Positions 6,730 to 11,438 of a stretch of DNA of 11,438 nt are shown in pieces; position 1 is the first letter of the stretch; every line of letters begins with the position of its first letter. The position numbers and the translations under genes are program-made. The stretch spans positions 3,095-14,532 of the forward strand of contig JAKIVW010000032.1 of NCBI GenBank assembly GCA_022750355.1. The letters are read 5' to 3'. Origin of the DNA: Thermoplasmata archaeon. GTDB taxonomy: Archaea > Thermoplasmatota > Thermoplasmata > Lutacidiplasmatales > UBA184. Below the pieces are notes generated by a model. The model saw only the letters and a program-made list of their open reading frames with translations, was not told the DNA's origin and did not search any database.

Positions 6730-7430
6730 AGGTCGGAGCTGCCGCCCGCGGCAGCGTTGTGCTGCTGTCCGGTGGGATGGATTCGGCGACCAGTCTTGCG
6801 ATCGCGCTTCGCGAAGCTCCGCCGGTGCATGCCCTGACGGTCAACTACGGGCAGCGGCACGTGCGCGAGCTCGCATCCGCTCGGGCGCTCGCCCGACACT
6901 TTCGGGTCACCCACCACACGACACTCACCCTTCCCCTGGGCCCCCTCCTCGATTCGTCGCTCACGCGAGCGGCTCGGCCGCTCCCTCGGGCGGGAGGTCG
7001 CCCCGGTCGCATCCCGTCCACCTACGTACCGGCCCGGAATACGATCCTTCTCGCCGTCGCCCTCGGGTATGCGGAAAGCCATCGCCTAGGGTCGATCTAC
7101 ATCGGGGCGAATGCGATCGATTACTCCGGATACCCGGACTGCCGTCCCCCATTCCTCCGCGCGTTCGAACGCGTGGCCCTCCTGGGCACGAAAGCCGGCG
7201 TGGAAACCGGCCGCGGGATCCGGATCCGCGCGCCCTTGCTGAGAATGACGAAGGAGGAGATCGTTCGACACGGCGAGCAGCTCAGAGTCCCTTGGGGCCT
7301 CACCTGGAGCTGTTACGCCGGGGGCCGACGACCGTGCGGTCGGTGCGACTCCTGCCGCCTTCGCGCCCGGGGCTTTTCGGCCGCCGGAATATCGGATCCC
7401 GCGATGGCCGTCCGGACGAAGGCGGCCTAG
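6726..7430 (+). CDS. queC: 7-cyano-7-deazaguanine (preQ0) synthase
   Basis: An ATP-dependent amidotransferase-like enzyme that converts 7-carboxy-7-deazaguanine and ammonia to preQ0. In archaea preQ0 is the base inserted into tRNA for archaeosine. The PP-loop SGGMDS is at residues 15-20, followed by VNYGQRH, STYVPARNT, GANAIDYSGYPDC and, near the C-terminus, the zinc site Cys196, Cys204, Cys207 and Cys210 in the spacing C-x8-C-x2-C-x2-C. All are QueC hallmarks, and 234 residues is normal. ATG 6726 overlaps the DUF92 stop as ATGA, implying translational coupling. GTG 6717 is an upstream alternative. The stop TAG shares the palindrome CTAG with the stop of the convergent mscL. QueD, QueE and the tRNA transglycosylase are not in the window. 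Confidence 0.93.
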   Translation: MKVGAAARGSVVLLSGGMDSATSLAIALREAPPVHALTVNYGQRHVRELASARALARHFRVTHHTTLTLPLGPLLDSSLTRAARPLPRAGGRPGRIPSTYVPARNTILLAVALGYAESHRLGSIYIGANAIDYSGYPDCRPPFLRAFERVALLGTKAGVETGRGIRIRAPLLRMTKEEIVRHGEQLRVPWGLTWSCYAGGRRPCGRCDSCRLRARGFSAAGISDPAMAVRTKAA

Positions 7431-7858
7431 TGTGCCGTCGACCCCACCGGGGGAACGGTGGAGGTGCAGAATCCGCAGCGGGTGGCCTTGATCGGTATCT
7501 GATTGCAGCAGGCGGGACACTCGCGGGTGGTGGGAGCGACGGCCGCGGCGCGCGCCTTGACCCGGTCCTCGTGAAGTTGGTACGGATACGCGATGAGGAA
7601 GAAGACGACAATCATCAGCACCAGGAAATTGATCAGAGAGCCGAGAAGGGCACCGCCCAGGATCGGGCTCCCGTTCACCGTGAGAATTCCGAGCTGCGCA
7701 AAGTTGACGTGAACGGCGGCCCCGATCAGGGGGTTGATGATGTCGGTGACCAACGCTCCGATGAGCGCCACAATCGCCAGACCTACCACGAAGGCGACCG
7801 CGAGCGTGATCAGGCTACCCGAAATCAGGAATTTCTTGAAATCTTCGACTACGCTCAT
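7427..7858 (-). CDS. mscL: Large-conductance mechanosensitive channel with C-terminal zinc ribbon
   Basis: A 143-residue membrane channel that opens under membrane tension to release solutes during hypo-osmotic shock; it assembles as a homo-oligomer. The N-terminal amphipathic segment VEDFKKFLISG is followed by TM1 (about residues 15-45, containing VTDIINPLIG, the counterpart of the bacterial ADIIMPPLG). A periplasm-side loop comes next, then TM2 (about 70-92). After a short linker comes a zinc ribbon with Cys114, Cys117, Cys128 and Cys131 (CPACCNQIPIKATRCGFC) instead of the simple helical bundle of E. coli MscL. Comparable Cys4 tails are known in other MscL proteins. The ATG start at 7858 has a TTAA box about 36 bases upstream and a UUCG-type hairpin in between. 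Its stop overlaps that of queC. Confidence 0.9.
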   Translation of the reverse strand: MSVVEDFKKFLISGSLITLAVAFVVGLAIVALIGALVTDIINPLIGAAVHVNFAQLGILTVNGSPILGGALLGSLINFLVLMIVVFFLIAYPYQLHEDRVKARAAAVAPTTRECPACCNQIPIKATRCGFCTSTVPPVGSTAH

Positions 7859-7865
7859 CGACCGG

Positions 7866-7883
7866 CCCTTCGTTCGCGAAGGG
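7866..7883. repeat. Perfect 7-bp hairpin with 4-base loop upstream of mscL
   Basis: CCCTTCG (7866-7872) and CGAAGGG (7877-7883) are perfect complements around TTCG; on the minus strand the loop reads CGAA. It ends 7 bases before the mscL start codon and lies between its TTAA box and the ATG. It is also 105 bases downstream of the argS stop on the same strand. It could be an operator, a leader hairpin that includes the GAAGGG ribosome binding site, or a processing site. No T-run follows it. Confidence 0.45.
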
Positions 7884-7890
7884 GGACCGC

Positions 7891-7902
7891 GTTAAGAAAC
7901 TA
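7891..7902 (-). promoter_or_regulatory. AT-rich promoter box of mscL
   Basis: On the minus strand this reads TAGTTTCTTAAC, the most AT-rich stretch in the 129-base gap between argS and mscL. The TTAA is centred about 36 bases before the ATG at 7858, which would put the start point about 9 bases into the leader. Confidence 0.5.
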
Positions 7903-7987
7903 TCCAAACGCCGCTCGGAGCGCCATTCTCGGCGGGACGCCCCGGCCCGGGGGGACGAAGTTCGGGGTCATTGAGACGCATTGCATC

Positions 7988-9784
7988 TTACATCGCGTCG
8001 AGCAGGGGGATCCCCAGCAGATCGAGGGCGTTGCCCAGCGTCTGGCGAACCGCGGCCACCAGCGCGACCCGGCTGGGTCGCTGTTCGACGGACCGGAGCA
8101 CCGGGACCGCGTGGTAGAATCGATTGAACTGGTCCGCGAGGTCGTGGGCGTACCCCGCGAGCGCGTGAACGTGGGAGCGTCGGGCCGCGTATTGGACCGT
8201 GCGCGGAAGCCGGGCGATCACACGGATGAGGTCGGCCTCTTCCGGATCTGTGAGGCGAGCCGCGTCGAACGGATAGGGCGGCTGTTCCGCATCGGCCTTG
8301 CGGAGAACACTGACGGCTCGGACGTACGAGTACTGGCAGAAGGGTCCGCTCCTCCCCTCGAAGGAGAGGGCGTCCTCCCACCGGAAGACCACCGGTTTTT
8401 CCGACGCGACCCGGACGATGTGATAGCGCACCGCGCCGGTCGCCACGGCCTCGGCGATATGTTCGACCGCGCCACTTCCGAGGTCCTCGCGCCGCGTGAG
8501 GACCTCCCGGCGCGCCCGTTCGACCGCTTCTGCGAGCAGGTTGTCGAGCCAGACCGCCGAGCCTCCCCGCGTCGACATGCGGCCGCCGTCCGGCACCGTG
8601 ATGTCCTGGTAAATGACGAACTCCGGTCGCCTCGATTCACCGATCTCGGCGAGGAGTGCGTCCAACGTGACCGCATGCAGCCGGTGGTCCTGGCCGAGAA
8701 CGTCCACCACTCGCTGGAAGCGGGAGAACTTGGAAAGGTGGTAGGCGACGTCGCGGCTGACGTAGAGACTCGTGCCGTCGCCCCGTTGCACCACGACCGT
8801 CTTCGACTCTTTCGGCAAACCGTAGGAGGACGTGTCGATGGCCCAAGCCCCGTTCGCCTCGTGGACGGCGTGCGGGGCGGCGTGAAGTCGCTCGAGGACG
8901 CGCTCGACCGAGCCGTCTCGGAGGAAATCCGACTCCCATACAAACTCATCGAACTCGATATGGAGTCGAGCGAGGGATTGGAGCATTCCGTCGAGGATCG
9001 ACTGCGAAAGCTGGCGGTGTTGGGGCGGCGGACTCCCCGACTCGGTCTGTAGAACGATCGCAGCGACCTCGGCTTGGGCCTCGGGGTGTGCCTTGAGATA
9101 GGCGCTCGCGGCTGGATAGGGTCGTCCCCGGTGCGTGTCGACTTTTTCGCCCGCCACCTCGAGACCGGCGACGGCCGCCCGGATCTCGGGCGGCCACTCG
9201 TCCCGCGGTTTCGACCAGATCCACGTGATCATCGCCGCCTGTCGACCCATATCGTCCACGTAGTACTGGCTGGTCACCGGAGTCCCCGCCGCGCGGAGGG
9301 CTCGGGCGAGGGTGTCACCGATGATCGCATTCCGCACCCGGCCGATATGGAAAGGGCCGGTCGGGTTCGCGCTGGTGTGCTCGACACACGCGGCGATTCC
9401 GACCCCATCCGAGTGGCCGTATCGCGCCCCCCGATCGAGAACCATCCGTAGGGTTCGTTCGGTCAGCCGAACGGTATCGGCCCGGAAGTTCAGATAGGCC
9501 CCGGACGCTCGGACCTCACTCACCTCCGCGCCCGGCTGAAGCGTGGCGACGAGCCGTTCAGCGAGTACAGCCGGCGCGAGACCGGCGGGACCGGCCCACC
9601 GGTGCAATGGAAACGCGGCGTCGCCTTGGGGTCCGCCCTCGAGATCGAGTTGGGCCAGGAGGGCCGAGGGGTCCGACGGGACCCCGATCGACGAGAACCC
9701 TTCGGCGAGAGACGCGACGACGGCGGCGACGAACGGAGCCCAGGGATCTGTCGAAGCGGAGGGGGTCGCGCTCGCCTCGGTCAC
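7988..9784 (-). CDS. argS: Arginyl-tRNA synthetase
   Basis: A class I aminoacyl-tRNA synthetase that charges tRNA-Arg. An N-terminal additional domain (about residues 15-110) precedes the Rossmann catalytic core. The core starts VEHTSANPTGPFHIGR, the archaeal form of the HIGH motif, here HIGR at 146-149, followed by RNAIIGDTLAR and SQYYVDDMGRQ. The KMSKS-equivalent loop is RMSTRGG, with Met403. The C-terminal DALR anticodon-binding domain includes GPFCQYSYVRAVSVLRKA and finishes GIPLLDAM. 598 residues is normal for the enzyme. GTG 9784 is the only plausible start. GGAAGG precedes it by 6 bases and a TTAA box by about 41 bases. It is divergent from the ThiI-like gene. Confidence 0.94.
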   Translation of the reverse strand: MTEASATPSASTDPWAPFVAAVVASLAEGFSSIGVPSDPSALLAQLDLEGGPQGDAAFPLHRWAGPAGLAPAVLAERLVATLQPGAEVSEVRASGAYLNFRADTVRLTERTLRMVLDRGARYGHSDGVGIAACVEHTSANPTGPFHIGRVRNAIIGDTLARALRAAGTPVTSQYYVDDMGRQAAMITWIWSKPRDEWPPEIRAAVAGLEVAGEKVDTHRGRPYPAASAYLKAHPEAQAEVAAIVLQTESGSPPPQHRQLSQSILDGMLQSLARLHIEFDEFVWESDFLRDGSVERVLERLHAAPHAVHEANGAWAIDTSSYGLPKESKTVVVQRGDGTSLYVSRDVAYHLSKFSRFQRVVDVLGQDHRLHAVTLDALLAEIGESRRPEFVIYQDITVPDGGRMSTRGGSAVWLDNLLAEAVERARREVLTRREDLGSGAVEHIAEAVATGAVRYHIVRVASEKPVVFRWEDALSFEGRSGPFCQYSYVRAVSVLRKADAEQPPYPFDAARLTDPEEADLIRVIARLPRTVQYAARRSHVHALAGYAHDLADQFNRFYHAVPVLRSVEQRPSRVALVAAVRQTLGNALDLLGIPLLDAM

Positions 9785-9790
9785 GCGCTA

Positions 9791-9796
9791 CCTTCC
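9791..9796 (-). promoter_or_regulatory. Ribosome binding site of argS
   Basis: GGAAGG on the minus strand with a 6-base gap to GTG 9784. It supports the GTG start and a short leader rather than a leaderless message. Confidence 0.5.
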
Positions 9797-9803
9797 GGGA
9801 ACC

Positions 9804-9810
9804 GCTTTAC
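9804..9810 (+). promoter_or_regulatory. Candidate TATA box of the ThiI-like gene
   Basis: GCTTTAC is centred about 28 bases before ATG 9836, close to leaderless spacing. There is no clear ribosome binding site before that ATG, so a leaderless or near-leaderless transcript is likely. Confidence 0.4.
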
Positions 9811-9822
9811 GGGCGTGCTCGT

Positions 9823-9828
9823 CTTAAG
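9823..9828 (-). promoter_or_regulatory. TTAA promoter box of argS
   Basis: CTTAAG, with the minus strand reading CCTTAAGA. It is centred about 41 bases before the argS GTG and only 11 bases before the ThiI-like ATG, so it fits argS. It crosses over the oppositely oriented CTTTAC box, so the two promoters are interleaved within 51 bases. Confidence 0.5.
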
Positions 9829-9835
9829 GTTCTCC

Positions 9836-10735
9836 ATGGCGTCGCTCCTTCTCGTCCGGTACGGTGAGCTGGCGCTCAAGTCACCGCCCGTCCGGAGGGA
9901 GTTTGAGTCGATGCTACGGCGGAACATCCTCGACCTGTTTGTCGGGGCGGGGCTGGAGAGCCGGGTACGGGCCGATCACGGCCACATGTACGTGGAATCG
10001 ACGGACCCGGAGCGGGCGATCCGGATCGTGAGCAGGGTGTTCGGCGTGACCTCCGTGAGCCTGGTCTACGAGGTGCCGACCGACCGCGCCGCGATCACCG
10101 CTCGCCTCCTCGAACTCGCGGCCCCCCGCCTCTCGAAGGGAACTCGATTCGCCGTCCGAGCCCGCCGGACCGGACAACACCCCTTCACGAGTCAGGAACT
10201 CGCGCGGGACCTCGGCGGGGACATCTTCGAAAAGTTCCCCGAACTCGAACTGAAGGTCGACCTCGACCACCCCGAGGCGGAGTTGTTCGTGGAAGTACGG
10301 GGTCCCCGGACGTACCTCTACTTCGACCGGCTGCCAGGTCCGGGCGGCTTGCCGTTGGGAGTGGCGGGCCGCTTGGTCGCCCTGGTCGATGGCCCGCGGG
10401 GCGCACTCGGTGCGTACCTCATGATGAAGCGCGGGTGCCGCGTGGGATTTGTCACTCCACCCGGCGGCGCGGCGTTCGCGGCGGAGGTTTTGGCGCGCTA
10501 CGACCCACGGGCGCGCATCGTACCTGTGGGTGAGGCGTCCGAGGCGTGGGCGACCACAGTCGGAGAGGTCGCGGATTCGACCCATGCGGACGGGGTCGTA
10601 CTCCCCCTCGTCGTCGATGACTACGATGGGGTCAAAGGACGCTGGGGCGACCGGGTCATCTTTTCTCCAACTATCGGACTGACCGACGAGGAGGTGAGCG
10701 AACGATGGCAGAGCGTCGTGTCGCGAGCGTCCTGA
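9836..10735 (+). CDS. ThiI-like THUMP protein with degenerate PP-loop
   Basis: ThiI uses a ferredoxin-like domain plus THUMP domain to bind tRNA and a PP-loop domain to make 4-thiouridine at position 8. This 299-residue protein starts LLVRYGELALKSPPVRREFE, exactly like ThiI. It continues through a THUMP domain (about residues 55-165: RIVSRVFGVTSVS, FAVRARRTGQHPFTSQEL, VDLDHPEAELFVEVR) and reaches GLPLGVAGRLVALV. Here the family has SGG[FIL]DSP, but this protein has VDGPRGA (residues 184-190), then the normal YLMMKRGCRVGFV. The ATP-binding signature is therefore lost. The remaining domain is shortened: the stretch that normally holds the catalytic Cys is gone, and no rhodanese domain follows. 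It still ends with a ThiI-like P-x-IGLTDEEV. The reading frame is continuous, so this looks like functional divergence, perhaps to a tRNA-binding or scaffold role, and not a fresh frameshift. Confidence 0.8.
   Translation: MASLLLVRYGELALKSPPVRREFESMLRRNILDLFVGAGLESRVRADHGHMYVESTDPERAIRIVSRVFGVTSVSLVYEVPTDRAAITARLLELAAPRLSKGTRFAVRARRTGQHPFTSQELARDLGGDIFEKFPELELKVDLDHPEAELFVEVRGPRTYLYFDRLPGPGGLPLGVAGRLVALVDGPRGALGAYLMMKRGCRVGFVTPPGGAAFAAEVLARYDPRARIVPVGEASEAWATTVGEVADSTHADGVVLPLVVDDYDGVKGRWGDRVIFSPTIGLTDEEVSERWQSVVSRAS
10691..10697 (+). promoter_or_regulatory. Strong ribosome binding site inside the ThiI-like gene
   Basis: GAGGTGA with a 7-base gap to ATG 10705. It is among the best Shine-Dalgarno matches in the window and the main reason to accept the small overlapping gene. 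Confidence 0.6.
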
Positions 10736-10956
10736 GCCAGAAGACCCTCGCGGAAGCGGTGACCGCGGCCCCGCCCGACGTGCCGCCGATCGAGACCGCC
10801 CCCCCGCCCCCGGCCGACCCCCCACCTCGCCCGAAGCTGTACCCCCCGATCGCTCCCTCCAGCGTTGAACTGCACGAGCGTCAACTGCGATGGCTCCGGG
10901 AGCGAGATCGGCGGGCGGCCGCTCTGGCCCACCCGGCGGCCCAGGTCGAGCCGTAG
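10705..10956 (+). CDS. Small proline-rich protein of unknown function
   Basis: An 83-residue product I do not recognise. Residues 1-20 are an ordinary, mildly hydrophobic start (AERRVASVLSQKTLAEAV). Residues 22-50 are very proline-rich, with several PPP and PP runs and a central KLYPPIAP. Residues 53-72 look like a charged helix (SVELHERQLRWLRERDRRAA). There is no signal peptide or membrane span. It starts 31 bases inside the ThiI-like gene in another frame, behind a strong GAGGTGA site, so it is probably co-expressed with it. It ends 64 bases before the ribosomal LX gene. The ribosome binding site and overlap argue that it is real. The Pro-rich middle could also be read from any GC-rich stretch, so some doubt remains. 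Confidence 0.6.
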   Translation: MAERRVASVLSQKTLAEAVTAAPPDVPPIETAPPPPADPPPRPKLYPPIAPSSVELHERQLRWLRERDRRAAALAHPAAQVEP

Positions 10957-10979
10957 CTCCTTTCGACCGTCCCGGTGAG

Positions 10980-10985
10980 GTTAAG
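10980..10985 (+). promoter_or_regulatory. TTAAG promoter box of the LX gene
   Basis: GTTAAG is centred about 38 bases before GTG 11021, predicting a leader of about 12 bases that begins at the GAGGA ribosome binding site. It implies that LX can be transcribed independently of the ThiI-like unit. Confidence 0.5.
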
Positions 10986-11011
10986 TGGGTCACCCGGGTG
11001 GGCGCCGCGCC

Positions 11012-11016
11012 GAGGA
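11012..11016 (+). promoter_or_regulatory. Ribosome binding site of the LX gene
   Basis: GAGGA four bases before GTG 11021. It decides this start over the ATG-less extension beginning at 10985 (GTG), whose extra residues (GHPGGRRAEEI) do not belong to the family. Confidence 0.55.
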
Positions 11017-11020
11017 AATC

Positions 11021-11218
11021 GTGCCGACGTTCAACGTGCGGGGTAGTTTCTATGCCCGCCGCGACTATTGGCAGCCGTTCACGAAAGTCCACGACGCCGA
11101 TTCCGAGGCGACCGCGATCCACTGGGCGCTGTCCGAGATCGGCGGCTGCCACAACGTCAAGCGCCACCTCATTCGGATCGATTCGGTCTCTGAAGTGGTC
11201 GCCCCCCCGGTAACCTAA
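11021..11218 (+). CDS. rplX: Large-subunit ribosomal protein LX (eL20, L18a)
   Basis: A small 65-residue structural protein of the archaeal 50S subunit, homologous to eukaryotic L18a. The sequence runs FNVRGSFYARRDYWQPFTK, then a helix ATAIHWALSEIGG, then HNVKRHLIRIDSVSEV, the usual LX order: first strand, WxxFTKxV, helix, and G..H.VKR..I.I. The length is typical. GTG 11021 is chosen from the GAGGA ribosome binding site and from the conserved N-terminus. In many archaea this gene is followed by prefoldin alpha and ftsY, which fits the partial gene downstream. Confidence 0.9.
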   Translation: MPTFNVRGSFYARRDYWQPFTKVHDADSEATAIHWALSEIGGCHNVKRHLIRIDSVSEVVAPPVT

Positions 11219-11399
11219 ATCTCCAGAGCTGGCCGTCGTCCCGACGGAGGACTTCGGGGCAGTCGGTCGCCAGAGATTGGAGCGTTCGTCGGGACGGAAT
11301 GGGTCGGGATAGACCCGCCTTGCGCGGGGGCAGGAACCTTCCGTCCGCCGTTGCCGGCCGAGACGTTATGAGGTCCACAACGCCTGCCGCCCCCATTCA
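11219..11399. other. 181-base gap with extensive self-complementarity, possible structured RNA or leader
   Basis: No convincing ORF. Several perfect complementary pairs are present: CTCCA 11221-11225 with TGGAG 11278-11282; CTGGC 11229-11233 with GCCAG 11269-11273; CCGTCG 11233-11238 with CGACGG 11242-11247; CCGAC 11241-11245 with GTCGG 11262-11266; GTCCCGACG 11238-11246 with CGTCGGGAC 11287-11295; GGACGGAA 11292-11299 with TTCCGTCC 11339-11346; GGGTC 11301-11305 with GACCC 11312-11316; and GGGGG/CAGG 11326-11334 with CCTG/CCCCC 11383-11394. Some are mutually exclusive. This may be an unidentified non-coding RNA or the 5' leader of the next gene. I find no tRNA, SRP or RNase P landmark. Confidence 0.4.
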
Positions 11400-11438
11400 A
11401 TGGCATCGAACGAAGTCGCCCCGGAAGAGAAACTCGAG
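11400..11438 (+). CDS. Start of an unidentified gene, possibly prefoldin alpha
   Basis: Thirteen codons beginning MASNEVAPEEKLE run off the window end. There is no ribosome binding site; a GTTATG box at 11365-11370 lies about 32 bases upstream. The residues are too few to identify a family. Prefoldin alpha is suggested only because it commonly follows LX in archaeal gene order, and the charged, helix-prone start would suit its coiled coil. Confidence 0.4.
   Translation, partial: MASNEVAPEEKLE

Noticed and set aside
6509..9052. An 847-codon open frame on the plus strand across queC, mscL and argS
   Set aside because: It is the high-GC shadow of three genes with clear family motifs on the correct strands, and its product is low-complexity, Arg/Pro/Gly-rich.
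9914..11167. A 417-codon minus-strand frame opposite the ThiI-like and LX genes
   Set aside because: Its product has no recognisable domain, and it is opposite conserved THUMP and LX sequences.
11233..11247. An intrinsic terminator after LX
   Set aside because: The hairpin is perfect but no T-run follows, and it competes with a longer pairing, so I do not call a terminator.
11326..11394. A tRNA suggested by GGGGGC ... GCCCCC ends
   Set aside because: No T-loop TTCGA/TTCAA at the right distance, no D-loop, and no anticodon stem on either strand.
11169..11396. A 75-codon minus-strand ORF in the gap after LX
   Set aside because: Arg/Pro-rich, overlaps the LX end, has no ribosome binding site, and the complementary segments explain the region better.

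Overview
This is a gene-dense, high-GC window that reads as archaeal. It encodes the archaea-specific ribosomal protein LX/eL20 and an archaeal-type arginyl-tRNA synthetase. It also carries QueC (preQ0 for archaeosine), a DUF92 membrane protein, a THUMP protein of the ThiI family, and promoters built on short AT-rich boxes in a GC-rich background. Leaderless-looking genes and many GTG/TTG starts also fit. A high-GC euryarchaeal lineage such as Thermoplasmatota is my best guess, but this is inference. I see no insertion sequence, tRNA, rRNA, CRISPR array or obvious foreign segment.

Layout. (1) 1-1344, minus: purB, adenylosuccinate lyase, almost complete and cut by the window edge. (2) 1345-1493: a divergent control region whose TATA box sits inside a perfect 8-bp inverted repeat. 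(3) 1494-4506, plus: a tight three-gene operon that reads as trans-4-hydroxy-L-proline catabolism: 4-hydroxyproline 2-epimerase, FAD-dependent D-hydroxyproline dehydrogenase, and a DHDPS-family pyrroline-4-hydroxy-2-carboxylate deaminase. Each junction is a 4-base GTGA stop/start overlap. (4) 4517-5266, minus: a stand-alone asparagine-synthase-type PP-loop protein. It is divergent from (5) 5334-5915, plus: a GmhB-like HAD phosphatase; both sit around one palindromic TTAA box. (6) 5971-7430, plus: a DUF92 protein coupled to queC by an ATGA overlap. (7) 7427-7858, minus: MscL with a C-terminal zinc ribbon. (8) 7988-9784, minus: argS. (9) 9836-10956, plus: a ThiI-like protein that has lost its PP-loop signature, overlapping a small proline-rich protein. 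(10) 11021-11218, plus: ribosomal protein LX. (11) 11219-11399: a gap rich in complementary segments. (12) 11400 to the edge, plus: the first 13 codons of another gene, possibly prefoldin alpha judged by usual archaeal gene order.

How the genes fit together. The hydroxyproline operon would convert trans-4-hydroxy-L-proline to alpha-ketoglutarate semialdehyde. The final aldehyde dehydrogenase is not in the window, and the operon is closed downstream by a convergent gene. The rest is housekeeping: purine synthesis, tRNA charging, tRNA modification, translation, osmotic protection and probable isoprenoid phosphate metabolism. All five TTAA tetramers I found by eye lie in short intergenic gaps upstream of genes. 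This suggests TTAAG is the core of this organism's TATA box. Two start arrangements appear: box about 25 bases before the start codon (leaderless: purB, HAD), and box about 36-42 bases before it with a short Shine-Dalgarno leader.
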